From Seonamhaeicola maritimus (GTDB lineage Bacteria; Bacteroidota; Bacteroidia; Flavobacteriales; Flavobacteriaceae): a stretch of 64,000 nt of DNA. The notes beneath the pieces were generated by a model that saw only the letters and a program-made list of their open reading frames with translations, was not told the DNA's origin and did not search any database. The stretch is from contig NZ_VRKQ01000008.1 in the NCBI RefSeq assembly GCF_008056315.1, forward strand, positions 512,927-576,926, in the 5' to 3' direction. Both the position numbers and the translations under genes were made by a program. Positions 19,184 through 27,944 of the stretch are shown piece by piece (within the stretch, counting starts at the first letter, position 1; each line of letters starts with the position of its first letter).

Positions 19184-20168
19184 TACCGGAATTATTTTAA
19201 CACTAGCGTATCCCGATACTATTGTTATGGTATCTGAGGAATGGTTTTCTCCTTTTTTACGCTATTTGGGCGTTGGTAAAAAGAATTATTTACGTGCAGG
19301 TCATGCCGCTTTGGTACTTATTGATAAGTCTACAGGTATTTTAGAATACCATGATTTTGGACGTTATATAACACCAGAACCTACGGGACGCGTACGTGGA
19401 AGAGATACTGACAATGAACTGCATTTTCCCTTAAAAGCTGAGATTGAAAATGAAGAGATAAAAAACCTAAATGATATTCTCGAGTTTTTAGGTACGCACC
19501 CTAAACTAACACATGGTGATGGAAAGTTGGTGGCCTCGGTTTGTAATGCAGTAGATTACAAAAAAGCTAGAGCTCATATAACTTTGATGCAGGAAAAGCA
19601 TTTTATAAGGTATGCTGCTTTTATAAAAGACGCCTGTAATTGTGCCCGTTTTGTGACTGATAGTTTAATTGCTTCTGTTACTGATAAGACTATTAAAAAA
19701 CGACTTGTAAAATCTAAGTGGTTTACACCTAGCACCGTTGGCAACGTATTGTTAGCTGATACTGAAAATCAGGTTTATGAGGTGTCTGAAACTGGAGTAA
19801 TTTCTGAGTTTACAGGCTCGCAAAAAAGTGAAAACTTACGATGCTTTTTAGATAAACTCAAAGAGCATAAAGTTAATTTGGTAGGCACTTTAGAGCCGAA
19901 GCACAATGATGAAGTTCATGAAAAGGGCCAGTGGTTATCTGGAATTGCTGCAGGAGCTTGGTTTGAGTTACACCAAACAGAAAATGAATTGGAATATCGT
20001 TTTAGGCGTTTGTCTCCTTATGGTAATATTGATGTAGATACTATATTTAGAGTTGAAGATAACGGGTTTGTTTATAAAGAAACCTTTCAGTTTGTGCATT
20101 ATTCCAATTGCAAATTCTTTCATGTAAAACAGAATGAAAGGGTTTTTAGGTTTGAAAGAAAAGCCTAG
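19176..20168 (+). CDS. Conserved flavobacterial protein, permuted papain-like (DUF6695-like)
   Basis: A 330-residue protein without signal peptide. In the N-terminal half, RAGHAALVLIDKSTG supplies a conserved histidine before a cysteine in DACNCARFVTD (about residue 152). This His-then-Cys order is that of permuted NlpC/P60-papain proteins such as YiiX. The region EYHDFGRYITPEPTGRVRGR between them is glycine- and arginine-rich. A C-terminal beta-rich part of about 100 residues follows. I recall the family label DUF6695 but cannot confirm it. It overlaps the TANGO2 gene by 8 bases. A hydrolase acting on an amide or thioester is plausible but not shown. Confidence 0.65.
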   Translation: MNNTGIILTLAYPDTIVMVSEEWFSPFLRYLGVGKKNYLRAGHAALVLIDKSTGILEYHDFGRYITPEPTGRVRGRDTDNELHFPLKAEIENEEIKNLNDILEFLGTHPKLTHGDGKLVASVCNAVDYKKARAHITLMQEKHFIRYAAFIKDACNCARFVTDSLIASVTDKTIKKRLVKSKWFTPSTVGNVLLADTENQVYEVSETGVISEFTGSQKSENLRCFLDKLKEHKVNLVGTLEPKHNDEVHEKGQWLSGIAAGAWFELHQTENELEYRFRRLSPYGNIDVDTIFRVEDNGFVYKETFQFVHYSNCKFFHVKQNERVFRFERKA

Positions 20169-20232
20169 AGTATTTGTCCTTCTTAAAAGCAAGATATTTA
20201 GAAGTAAACCCCATTAGTTTTATTAATACTAT

Positions 20233-20266
20233 CCTTAAGATTCCAATCTTTAAGGTTTTTATTTTT
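20233..20266 (+). terminator. Probable terminator after the TANGO2/papain-like pair
   Basis: Imperfect inverted repeat CCTTAAGATT / AATCTTTAAGG (one bulge) followed by TTTTTATTTTT, 65 bases past the stop of the plus-strand gene. Confidence 0.55.
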
Positions 20267-20380
20267 ACTTGATTCTGAAATGACCGGTAAATTGCTTAAG
20301 TTATTTATGTAAAATGATGAATGTCATAGGATTATATTTTTGTTGTTGGTAAATTTCTAAATTATAGAAACGGCTGTACG

Positions 20381-21223
20381 ATGAATTATGATGTTAAAAA
20401 TATTGTAGATGGTCCTAAGGATGGTAAAAAGGTTTTTAGAAAGTTAGGAACTTGCTCACGTACTTTTTTTTATATTTTAAATAGGGAATTTGGTTATCTC
20501 AAAGAACTTGAGGAACGTGCTTCAGACACCTTAGCAGGCGGAATAATGCAACAAGGGCACCAATGTGGTATGTTGTGGGGAGCTTCTTTAGCTGTTGGTG
20601 CAGAAGCGTATCGGAAATGCAAAGATCAAAATCAGGCTATAAAGGTTGCTATAAATGCAACACAAAAAGTAATGGTGTCATTTTCTAACCGAGAACACAC
20701 TATTAATTGCAGAGAAATTACTCGTTGTAATTTTTCAAGTAAACTAAGTATGGCTAAATATTTTTTTTCAGGAAGATTTTTACATTGTTTTTATTTAGCT
20801 GAAAAGTGGGCGCCTGAAGCAGTGAAATCTGCCATGGATGGATTGTCCGGTATTCAAAAAAATGATTCTGAAATGTGTATAAGTTGTGCTAGCGAAGTTG
20901 CTGAAAAAATGGGAGCAAGTAAAGAGGAGGTAGTAATGGTATCTGGTTTTGCAGGTGGGCTAGGTTTATGTGGAGCAGCATGTGGCGCATTAGCAGCAGC
21001 AGTTTGGATGAAATCTCTTAAATGGTGTAGGGAAGTTGCTAAAAAAACATCAATGACTAATCCTTATTCAAAGAATTCTCTAGATATTTTTTATAAAGCA
21101 ACAAACTCTAAGATTTTATGCTCTGAAATTATAGGAAGGGAATTTAAAAGTATTCAAGACCATACAAGTTTCATAAAAAATGGCGGTTGTGAAAGGTTGA
21201 TTGAAACCTTATCTAAATATTAA
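20381..21223 (+). CDS. C_GCAxxG_C_C family putative redox protein
   Basis: A 280-residue protein rich in cysteine. It carries GHQCGMLWGASLAVG near residue 58 and a second related block GGLGLCGAACGALAAAVW near 200, preceded by the CISCA pair. This spacing is the C-GCAxxG-C-C signature of a family of putative redox-active or metal-binding proteins. The two blocks could reflect an internal duplication, each with a glycine-rich helix pair. No signal peptide is visible. The role is unknown. It is alone on the plus strand, followed by a dispersed repeat and the convergent apaG gene. Confidence 0.75.
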   Translation: MNYDVKNIVDGPKDGKKVFRKLGTCSRTFFYILNREFGYLKELEERASDTLAGGIMQQGHQCGMLWGASLAVGAEAYRKCKDQNQAIKVAINATQKVMVSFSNREHTINCREITRCNFSSKLSMAKYFFSGRFLHCFYLAEKWAPEAVKSAMDGLSGIQKNDSEMCISCASEVAEKMGASKEEVVMVSGFAGGLGLCGAACGALAAAVWMKSLKWCREVAKKTSMTNPYSKNSLDIFYKATNSKILCSEIIGREFKSIQDHTSFIKNGGCERLIETLSKY

Positions 21224-21275
21224 TAATTTCTAGACAAAAGTAAATTAATGAAATTTTAGACCGCAATTGACTTCC

Positions 21276-21356
21276 GCGTTAGGGATTGCAGCGGCATCCT
21301 TTTTTGAGTATCGAGAAAAAGATATAGCGAAAAGCCCGACCCGAAGGGTAACGCCC
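21276..21356 (+). repeat. Dispersed intergenic repeat, copy 1
   Basis: Begins GCGTTAGGGATTG and ends with AAAGCCCGACCCGAAGGG followed by AACGCCC. The same ends occur in reverse orientation at 57829-57890 and 60968-61045, with variable middles. It abuts the apaG stop codon. Confidence 0.7.
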
Positions 21357-21742
21357 TAATTTATTGCAAACGTAGCACTTAGTTTAAAAGGCGGGATATC
21401 TACATTGAATTTTTTAGTGGTAGTAAAGTTTACCATACTGTAATACCCTTGCATAGCTCCAAACGGAGAGGTAAGTAGGCAGCCAGATGTATAGGTGTGA
21501 GATTCACCTGGTTTGATAACAGGTTTTTTACCAATAACACCTTCACCATCCACAATTTCTTCATTATTTAAGGCGTCTAGAATTTCCCAGTGACGTGCGT
21601 ATAACTGTACAGAATCTTTGCTCTGATTTTCAATAGTCACCTTATATCCAAAAGCATACTGTATTTTATAATTTCTATAAAACGAGCCCTCGAAAGTGGT
21701 TTCGACTGAAATTTTTATGCCTTTGGTTACTTGTTGTACCAT
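21356..21742 (-). CDS. apaG: ApaG-domain protein
   Basis: A 128-residue single-domain protein of the ApaG/DUF525 family, a fibronectin-III-like beta-sandwich. Signature segments are YKVTIENQSKDSVQLYARHW (in the variant YKVTIENQSKDSVQ), VDGEGVIGKKPVIKPGESHTY and the GAMQGYYSM block. ApaG was genetically linked to Co2+ resistance and Mg2+ efflux in enteric bacteria, and the domain is also found in eukaryotic F-box proteins; the biochemical function is unclear. Length is normal (about 125-130). The stop codon is embedded in a dispersed repeat. Confidence 0.93.
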   Translation of the reverse strand: MVQQVTKGIKISVETTFEGSFYRNYKIQYAFGYKVTIENQSKDSVQLYARHWEILDALNNEEIVDGEGVIGKKPVIKPGESHTYTSGCLLTSPFGAMQGYYSMVNFTTTKKFNVDIPPFKLSATFAIN

Positions 21743-21828
21743 GTTAATTACTGATAGACAATAGGTTTAAACAGCAAAAATAGCATTTTTTAAACCCTAC
21801 CATTAAAAAAATAGTTAAAATACCTGTT

Positions 21829-23079
21829 TTAATTGCTAATATTAACAGAACTTGCTTCTCCTAGTCCAATAATTTTATCATAACGTCCCCCTAAATCTCT
21901 GTAATACACTAAAACTTTATAATTGTTTTCGGTTTGGTAGAAGTTTCCGCTAATAGCACCTTCGTTAACAGTATCACTATTAAGAGTAACAAATTTATAA
22001 TTGTAAAAACCTTGTTTTAATAGAAGGGATCCTGTATAAATATTTCGAGAAGTATCGAATGTCATTTTGTTACTTTCATTTAGGGTATAATTATTATAAT
22101 TACCATAAATAAAGACAGAAGTATTTGTGTCAAAATCGGGGTTTGGTCTTAATGAAAAATGCATCCAAACATAATCAGACTCAATGCTTGGGTCTCCACC
22201 ATCAACATTAGTAATTAGGTAATTACCGTTAATATCTGGATTATAGGTGTAGGGTCTGTTGCTGCGTTGAATACTGGTGTATAAATAGTTGTGATACAAA
22301 TCTTGTAAATCAATACGTAAGACACCGTTACTTGCAGCTCTTACATCTTTGTTTTCAAAATATAAATATTCGTTACCTCCCCAAAAGCTAGACTCGGTGT
22401 CATATTTGTAGATTAATTGATTGCCAACAGTATATTGCGGTTTTAAATTTGATATTGCCGTGTTTAAATTATTGTTTTGCACTACCAATGTTTTTAGGGT
22501 TTGCATTGGGTTGTTTAATTGCATGTTTCTAGGTGCAATTATTATTTCAACACGTTGTTTTCCTTCAATATATTGAATGTCTCTAGAGCGTTTTATGCTA
22601 ATTCCAACATTGGCTCTGTCTTCATAAATCATAAACTTTCTTGAAAACACTAACTCATCGTCATCATTGTAAATACTAATTAGGTAATTGCCAGATTTCT
22701 TCAATCGTCTAGTAAATTGATTAGGAATTGTGAGTTTATAATTTGAATAAATTTGAAGCGTATTATATGAATTTTCGTAATTTCTAATTCGTTGATTGTC
22801 AAAGCCATCTAAATATTCGGATTTTGCTAAAATTGATGGTTCCCAGTCAAAATTGTAATGTTGTATTTTATAGTAATAATCATCTTCATTTCCGTTAAGG
22901 GCATCAAATTCTAATACTAAAGGGTCTCCAAGCCTTAGCACGAGTAATTGTGTTTCAGGTGTGTTTCCTTTAAAATTTATAGTTTTAATAAAGTCTGGAG
23001 GGTTTATCTCTTTAATTTGACCGTATCCTAAGTAAGATATTAAGTAAAAAAATAAAAGCGAATTGAGTTTTAAGGGCAT
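21829..23079 (-). CDS. Type IX secretion system plug protein (DUF5103)
   Basis: A 416-residue exported protein. The signal peptide is about residues 1-20 (LLFFYLISYLGYGQ). The body is beta-rich, with the N-terminal block EFDALNGNEDDYYYKIQHYN and the SYNTLQIYSNYKLTIPNQFT and YEDRANVGISI segments seen in the DUF5103 family. That family includes the protein found plugging the SprA translocon of the type IX secretion system in Flavobacterium. It would act in the periplasm and outer membrane. It fits with the T9SS-like C-terminus on the 1639-residue protein in this window. It is divergent from nqrA. Confidence 0.85.
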   Translation of the reverse strand: MPLKLNSLLFFYLISYLGYGQIKEINPPDFIKTINFKGNTPETQLLVLRLGDPLVLEFDALNGNEDDYYYKIQHYNFDWEPSILAKSEYLDGFDNQRIRNYENSYNTLQIYSNYKLTIPNQFTRRLKKSGNYLISIYNDDDELVFSRKFMIYEDRANVGISIKRSRDIQYIEGKQRVEIIIAPRNMQLNNPMQTLKTLVVQNNNLNTAISNLKPQYTVGNQLIYKYDTESSFWGGNEYLYFENKDVRAASNGVLRIDLQDLYHNYLYTSIQRSNRPYTYNPDINGNYLITNVDGGDPSIESDYVWMHFSLRPNPDFDTNTSVFIYGNYNNYTLNESNKMTFDTSRNIYTGSLLLKQGFYNYKFVTLNSDTVNEGAISGNFYQTENNYKVLVYYRDLGGRYDKIIGLGEASSVNISN

Positions 23080-23189
23080 GTATTGAAATAGTTTATGTAA
23101 AGATAAACAAATTTTATGCCTAAAAATGGGCGACTAGAGATGTTAGCGAAATTCTACATATTTTTTATGAAAACTGTATATTAAATTTG

Positions 23190-23197
23190 TACTTTTG
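23190..23197 (+). promoter_or_regulatory. Candidate -7 box for the nqr operon
   Basis: TACTTTTG matches TAnnTTTG, 37 bases before the nqrA ATG. No clear TTTG is seen at the expected -33 distance. Confidence 0.4.
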
Positions 23198-23234
23198 CAC
23201 CGATTTTTAGACAACTAATCTCAATAAAAAAAAT

Positions 23235-24590
23235 ATGTCAAACGACATTCGTATTAAAAAAGGTCTAGACATTAATCTTAAAGGTGCAGCTGAACAAACG
23301 TTAGAAATGGCAATTGTTAGTAATTTTTGTACCATTAGACCTGAAGATTTCCACGGCGTCATTCCAAAATTGAATTTAAAAGTTGGAGCTAAATTAAAAG
23401 CAGGAGACACTGTTTTTTATGATAAATCTAACGAAAATGTAAAATTTGTTTCTCCAGTTTCTGGTGAAATAATTGAAATTGCACGTGGTGAAAAAAGACG
23501 AATTTTAGCAATTAAAATTCAAGCAGACAAAGAGCAAGTTTATCAAGACAACGGTAAGCTAGATGTAGATTCAGCAACACAGGAAGAAGTGTTGGGTAAA
23601 TTACTAAACTCTGGTTGTTGGCCGTTTGTAAAACAACGTCCGTATGACGTGATAGCAAAACCTGATAAAGCACCTAAAGCAATTTTTGTTTCTGGTTATG
23701 CCAGTGCACCTCTTGCAGCAGACTTAGATTTTACATTACAAGGGAAGGAAGCAGAATTACAAGCTGCAATTACTGCACTTGGAAAGCTTACTGAAGGAAC
23801 GGTACATGTTTCTGTAGGTAAAAATTCTAATTCGCCTTTAGCATCTGTTTCAGGAGCAACCATTCATAAAGTGTCTGGTCCGCATCCATCAGGAAATGTT
23901 GGAACTCAAATCAACAAAATTGATCCAGTAAATAAGGGAGAAGTGGTTTGGACAGTTAGTCCTCAAGACTTAGTAATTATTGGTGAGTTATTATTAACAG
24001 GTAAATTTAACGCAGAACGTGTTGTTGCTTTAGTTGGTTCTTCAGTAGAAAAACCAAGATATTTTACTACTAAAATAGGTAGTGAAGTATCAACTATGGT
24101 ATATGATAAGGGTATTTCTAAAGATGCCAATGTTAGAATTATTTCTGGTGATGTTCTTAGCGGAAAGCATGTACAACCAGATGGTGCTTTAGATTATTAC
24201 AGTAATGTTGTTTCTGTGATTCCTGAAGGTGACGATTACGAATTCTTTGGATGGACTAAGCCTATTTTTAATAAAATATCTACGTCAAGAGCTTTAACTT
24301 TTTCTTGGTTAAACCCAAAGAAAGCATACGATTTAAATACCAATACAAATGGTGAACATCGTGCTTTTGTAACTACAGGAACTTATGAAGAAGTATTTCC
24401 ATTAGATATTTTTCCTATGCAAATTTTAAAAGCTTGCATGTATAAGGATTTAGATGAAATGGAAGCTTTAGGAATGTATGAAGTAGCACCTGAAGATTTT
24501 GCCTTAACAGAATTTGTTTGTGTGTCTAAGCAACCACATCAAAAAATTATAAGAGAAGGTTTAGACTTAATGCTTAAAGAGATAGGATAA
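23235..24590 (+). CDS. nqrA: Na+-translocating NADH:quinone reductase subunit A
   Basis: A 451-residue peripheral subunit of the Na+-pumping NADH:ubiquinone/menaquinone oxidoreductase, which couples NADH oxidation to Na+ export at the inner membrane. NqrA is the cytoplasmic subunit linked to quinone binding. Diagnostic segments are KKGLDINLKGAAEQ, VIPKLNLKVGAKLKAGD, VHVSVGKNSNSPLA and SGPHPSGNVGTQINKIDPVN. Length matches the family (about 445-450). It is the first gene of a six-gene operon; its TAA overlaps the nqrB start by one base (TAATG). Confidence 0.97.
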   Translation: MSNDIRIKKGLDINLKGAAEQTLEMAIVSNFCTIRPEDFHGVIPKLNLKVGAKLKAGDTVFYDKSNENVKFVSPVSGEIIEIARGEKRRILAIKIQADKEQVYQDNGKLDVDSATQEEVLGKLLNSGCWPFVKQRPYDVIAKPDKAPKAIFVSGYASAPLAADLDFTLQGKEAELQAAITALGKLTEGTVHVSVGKNSNSPLASVSGATIHKVSGPHPSGNVGTQINKIDPVNKGEVVWTVSPQDLVIIGELLLTGKFNAERVVALVGSSVEKPRYFTTKIGSEVSTMVYDKGISKDANVRIISGDVLSGKHVQPDGALDYYSNVVSVIPEGDDYEFFGWTKPIFNKISTSRALTFSWLNPKKAYDLNTNTNGEHRAFVTTGTYEEVFPLDIFPMQILKACMYKDLDEMEALGMYEVAPEDFALTEFVCVSKQPHQKIIREGLDLMLKEIG

Positions 24591-25798
24591 TGAGTTTAAA
24601 AAGTAAATTACATAAATTTAAAGTAAAAAATAAAGGCAAAAAATGGTTGCCTGCATTTTCTGCAATACACACGTTTTTATTTTTACCAGATGAGACTACT
24701 CATAATGGTACACATATAAAAGCAGCTGACGATTTAAAGCGTACCATGAATACCGTTATTTTGGCTATGGTACCATGTTTGATTTTTGGTATGTTTAATG
24801 CCGGTTATCAGCACCATTTAGCAATAGGAGATATTCAAGCGCTTACAGGTGGTTTCTTTGGAGCTGAGTTTTGGACATTTGATAATTTCTTTGTTGGATT
24901 CTGGAAAATATTACCATTGGTAATTATTTCTTATGGTGTTGGTTTAGGAATTGAATTCTTATTTGCCATTATAAAAGGACATGAGGTTGAAGAAGGATAC
25001 TTGGTAACTGGTATGTTAGTGCCATTAATTGTTCCAGTTGATATTCCGTTGTGGATGTTAGCAGTAGCAGTTGCGTTTGGTGTTGTTATTGGTAAAGAAG
25101 TATTTGGTGGTACAGGAATGAATATTCTAAACCCAGCCTTAACTATTAGAGCCTTTTTATTCTTTGCGTATCCTACTTGGATGAGTGGTGATAAAGTTTG
25201 GGTTCATGGTGCTGTTGAAAGAGCTGGAACTCCAGATGCTATTTCTGGTGAAACTATACTTGGTAGTTTAGCTCAAAATAATGAAGTGACTCATAGTATC
25301 ATGGATATGTTCTACGGATTTATTCCAGGATCGGTTGGAGAGACTTCTACCTTATTAATATTATTAGGAGGTTTATTCTTAATCTTCGCTAAAATAGGAA
25401 GTTGGAGAATCATGTTGTCTTCTGCTTTAGGAGCAATAGTTATGGGCTTAATCTTCAACTGGGTTGTTGATGCTGGTGTTATAACAGAAAGCAGCAAGTT
25501 TTATGGGTTAATGAGCACAACATGGTGGCATCACTTACTTATTGGTGGTTTTGCCTTTGGTACTGTGTTTATGGCTACAGATCCAGTAACTGCTTCTCAA
25601 ACTAATAAAGGAAAATGGATTTACGGTTTCTTAGTTGGGTTTATCTCAATAATGATTCGCGTATTTAACCCTGCGTATCCAGAAGGTGTGATGTTAGCAA
25701 TACTATTAATGAACGTATTTGCTCCAACTATTGATCATTATGTGGTTCAAGGAAATGTTAAGAAAAGAATGAAACGTTTAAAAGCTAAAACTGCTTAA
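24590..25798 (+). CDS. nqrB: Na+-translocating NADH:quinone reductase subunit B
   Basis: A 402-residue multi-spanning subunit that carries covalently bound FMN and riboflavin and is central to Na+ transport. The FMN attachment threonine is predicted at T222 in DAISGET (216-222), which differs from the usual DxxSGAT by Glu in place of Ala. Other hallmarks are GGTGMNILNPALTIRAFLFF and MATDPVTASQTNKGKWIYG. The threonine is esterified by ApbE, whose gene is at 43446. Length is normal. Its start overlaps the nqrA stop by one base. Confidence 0.97.
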   Translation: MSLKSKLHKFKVKNKGKKWLPAFSAIHTFLFLPDETTHNGTHIKAADDLKRTMNTVILAMVPCLIFGMFNAGYQHHLAIGDIQALTGGFFGAEFWTFDNFFVGFWKILPLVIISYGVGLGIEFLFAIIKGHEVEEGYLVTGMLVPLIVPVDIPLWMLAVAVAFGVVIGKEVFGGTGMNILNPALTIRAFLFFAYPTWMSGDKVWVHGAVERAGTPDAISGETILGSLAQNNEVTHSIMDMFYGFIPGSVGETSTLLILLGGLFLIFAKIGSWRIMLSSALGAIVMGLIFNWVVDAGVITESSKFYGLMSTTWWHHLLIGGFAFGTVFMATDPVTASQTNKGKWIYGFLVGFISIMIRVFNPAYPEGVMLAILLMNVFAPTIDHYVVQGNVKKRMKRLKAKTA

Positions 25799-25801
25799 GC
25801 T

Positions 25802-26551
25802 ATGAGTAATAAAACAGATTCAAATGTATATACAGTACTATTCGCCATAGGAATGGTGGTAGTTGTAGGAGCTTTGTTGGCGTTTGTAGCTTCGTCATTA
25901 AGGCCAAAAATTGATGAAAATAAGCGTATTGAAAAGCAGCAAAACATCCTATATGCCATGGGTGTAAATGAAAACGACGAGAGTAGTGCGGTTTTTGTTG
26001 CAGATAATGTGGTAGGAGAAGAGTTCAAAAAGTACATTACTAAACAATTAGTGATTACTGAAGGAACAAATGCTGTTGAAGATGAACAAGCTTATTTAAT
26101 TGATATTAAGAAAGAGCAGTCAAATGCTAAAGAAGGTATAGAAAGACGATTACCACTATTTGTAGGTGAGAAAGATGGAAATACTTTTTACGTAGCCCCT
26201 ATAAGAGGAAAAGGGCTTTGGGATGCTGTTTGGGCTTATGTTGCCATGGATAACAATATGGTGGTTCAAGGAGCTTATTTTGATCATAAAGGTGAAACAG
26301 CAGGTTTAGGTGCTAATATTAAAGAACGTTTCTTTATGGACGATTTTATTGGAGAGCACTTAAAAGATGCTTCTGGAAATTTTGCTGGAATTGCAATTTC
26401 TAAAAGTAATGGAGATCCTTTAAATGAAGAAAAAACTGATAATGAGGTTGATGCTATTGCCGGAGCAACTATTACTGGTGATGGTGTTGCTGCAATGATT
26501 AAGTCTGAGCTTAAGTTGTATGTGCCTTATTTTAAAACTTTAAATAACTAA
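25802..26551 (+). CDS. nqrC: Na+-translocating NADH:quinone reductase subunit C
   Basis: A 249-residue subunit with one N-terminal membrane helix (about 10-32) and a periplasmic FMN-binding domain. The flavinylation site is predicted at T223 in DAIAGAT (217-223). The common consensus has Ser or Thr where this protein has Ala220. GKGLWDAVWAYVAMD and GETAGLGANI are family blocks. It starts 3 bases after nqrB. The FMN would be attached in the periplasm by the ApbE lipoprotein. Confidence 0.96.
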   Translation: MSNKTDSNVYTVLFAIGMVVVVGALLAFVASSLRPKIDENKRIEKQQNILYAMGVNENDESSAVFVADNVVGEEFKKYITKQLVITEGTNAVEDEQAYLIDIKKEQSNAKEGIERRLPLFVGEKDGNTFYVAPIRGKGLWDAVWAYVAMDNNMVVQGAYFDHKGETAGLGANIKERFFMDDFIGEHLKDASGNFAGIAISKSNGDPLNEEKTDNEVDAIAGATITGDGVAAMIKSELKLYVPYFKTLNN

Positions 26552-26554
26552 TCT

Positions 26555-27202
26555 ATGGGACTATTATCAAAAAAAGACGCAAAGTTAATATTAGATCCTT
26601 TAGCAGATGATAACCCAATTACTATTCAAGTACTTGGTATTTGTTCTGCGTTAGCAATTACAGCGCAATTGAAAGCTTCAATTGTAATGACTATTTCTGT
26701 AATCTTTGTATTAGGATTAGGTAACGTAGTTATTTCTTTAATTAGAAATATTATTCCATCTAAGATTAGAATTATTGTACAGTTAACAGTAGTTGCTGCT
26801 TTAGTAATTATTGTAGATCAGGTATTAAAAGCTTTCTCTTATCAATTAAGTAAAGAGTTAGGAGCTTTTATTGGACTTATTATTACTAACTGTATCATCA
26901 TGGGACGTTTTGAAGCCTTTGCTTTAGGAAATGGTCCTTGGAAATCTTTCCTTGATGGTGTTGGTAATGCATTAGGATATGGAATCATATTAATAATAGT
27001 AGGATTCTTTAGAGAATTATTAGGATCTGGTACTTTATTAGGATTTAAAGTTTTAGGTGATCCAATTGCGAAAACAGGATTATATGCTACAGGTTACGAG
27101 AATAACGGATTTATGTTATTAGCTCCAATGGCATTAATTGTAGTTGGAATTATTATATGGGTACAACGCTCTAGAAATAAAGCATTAATAGAAGACCACT
27201 AG
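26555..27202 (+). CDS. nqrD: Na+-translocating NADH:quinone reductase subunit D
   Basis: A 215-residue integral membrane subunit with six helices. C30 (VLGICSALAIT) and C113 (IITNCIIMGR) match the two cysteines that help hold the intramembrane iron centre shared with NqrE. GFFRELLGSGTLLGFKV is the family block near the C-terminus. It starts 3 bases after nqrC. Confidence 0.96.
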   Translation: MGLLSKKDAKLILDPLADDNPITIQVLGICSALAITAQLKASIVMTISVIFVLGLGNVVISLIRNIIPSKIRIIVQLTVVAALVIIVDQVLKAFSYQLSKELGAFIGLIITNCIIMGRFEAFALGNGPWKSFLDGVGNALGYGIILIIVGFFRELLGSGTLLGFKVLGDPIAKTGLYATGYENNGFMLLAPMALIVVGIIIWVQRSRNKALIEDH

Positions 27203-27217
27203 AAAGAAGATATACAC

Positions 27218-27943
27218 ATGGAATATTTAGAATTATTTTTTAAATCAATATTTATAGATAACATGGTGTTTGCCACGTTCTTAGGAATGTGTTCTTACCT
27301 AGCAGTATCTAAAAAAGTAGCAACAGCAGTTGGTCTAGGAGCCGCGGTAATCTTCGTATTATTGGTAACAGTTCCTTTAAACTGGTTATTAGATCAGTAT
27401 ATTTTACAACCAGGTGCTTTAGGAAAATGGTTAGGTGAAGACTTTGCATCATATGACTTAAGTTTCTTATCATTTATCATGTTTATTGCAACTATTGCAA
27501 CCATGGTACAATTGGTAGAAATAGTAGTAGAGAAGTTCTCTCCATCTTTATATAATTCACTTGGTATTTTCTTACCACTGATTGCTGTAAACTGTGCAAT
27601 TTTAGGAGGTTCTTTATTTATGCAATCTCGTGAAATTCCAACAATAGGTTTAGCAACAGTTTACGGATTAGGTTCTGGAATTGGTTGGTTCTTAGCTATT
27701 TTGGCTATTGCAGCTATTCGTGAAAAGATAAGATATTCAAATGTACCACCTGCATTAAGAGGTTTAGGTATTACGTTTATCATTACAGGTTTAATGGCTA
27801 TTGGTTTTATGAGTTTTGGAGGAATGTTAACTGGTGGTGATGAAGAACCTAAAGAAGAAAAGACAGCATTGATAGAGGAGCAGATTGAAGAGAACGACAT
27901 CAAGAAAGACATCGCTGATAACACAATTAAAGTAGTAGAGTAA
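27218..27943 (+). CDS. nqrE: Na+-translocating NADH:quinone reductase subunit E (C-terminally extended)
   Basis: A 241-residue membrane subunit paralogous to NqrD. C25 ([10 protein letters not shown]) and C126 (AVNCAILGG) complete the NqrD/NqrE iron-centre cysteine set. The protein is about 40 residues longer than typical NqrE because of a charged, mostly acidic C-terminal tail after the last helix (from about residue 205, rich in Glu and Lys). The tail is probably disordered and is likely lineage-typical rather than an error, since the stop is followed at once by nqrF (1-base gap). Confidence 0.95.
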   Translation: MEYLELFFKSIFIDNMVFATFLGMCSYLAVSKKVATAVGLGAAVIFVLLVTVPLNWLLDQYILQPGALGKWLGEDFASYDLSFLSFIMFIATIATMVQLVEIVVEKFSPSLYNSLGIFLPLIAVNCAILGGSLFMQSREIPTIGLATVYGLGSGIGWFLAILAIAAIREKIRYSNVPPALRGLGITFIITGLMAIGFMSFGGMLTGGDEEPKEEKTALIEEQIEENDIKKDIADNTIKVVE

Positions 27944-27944
27944 C

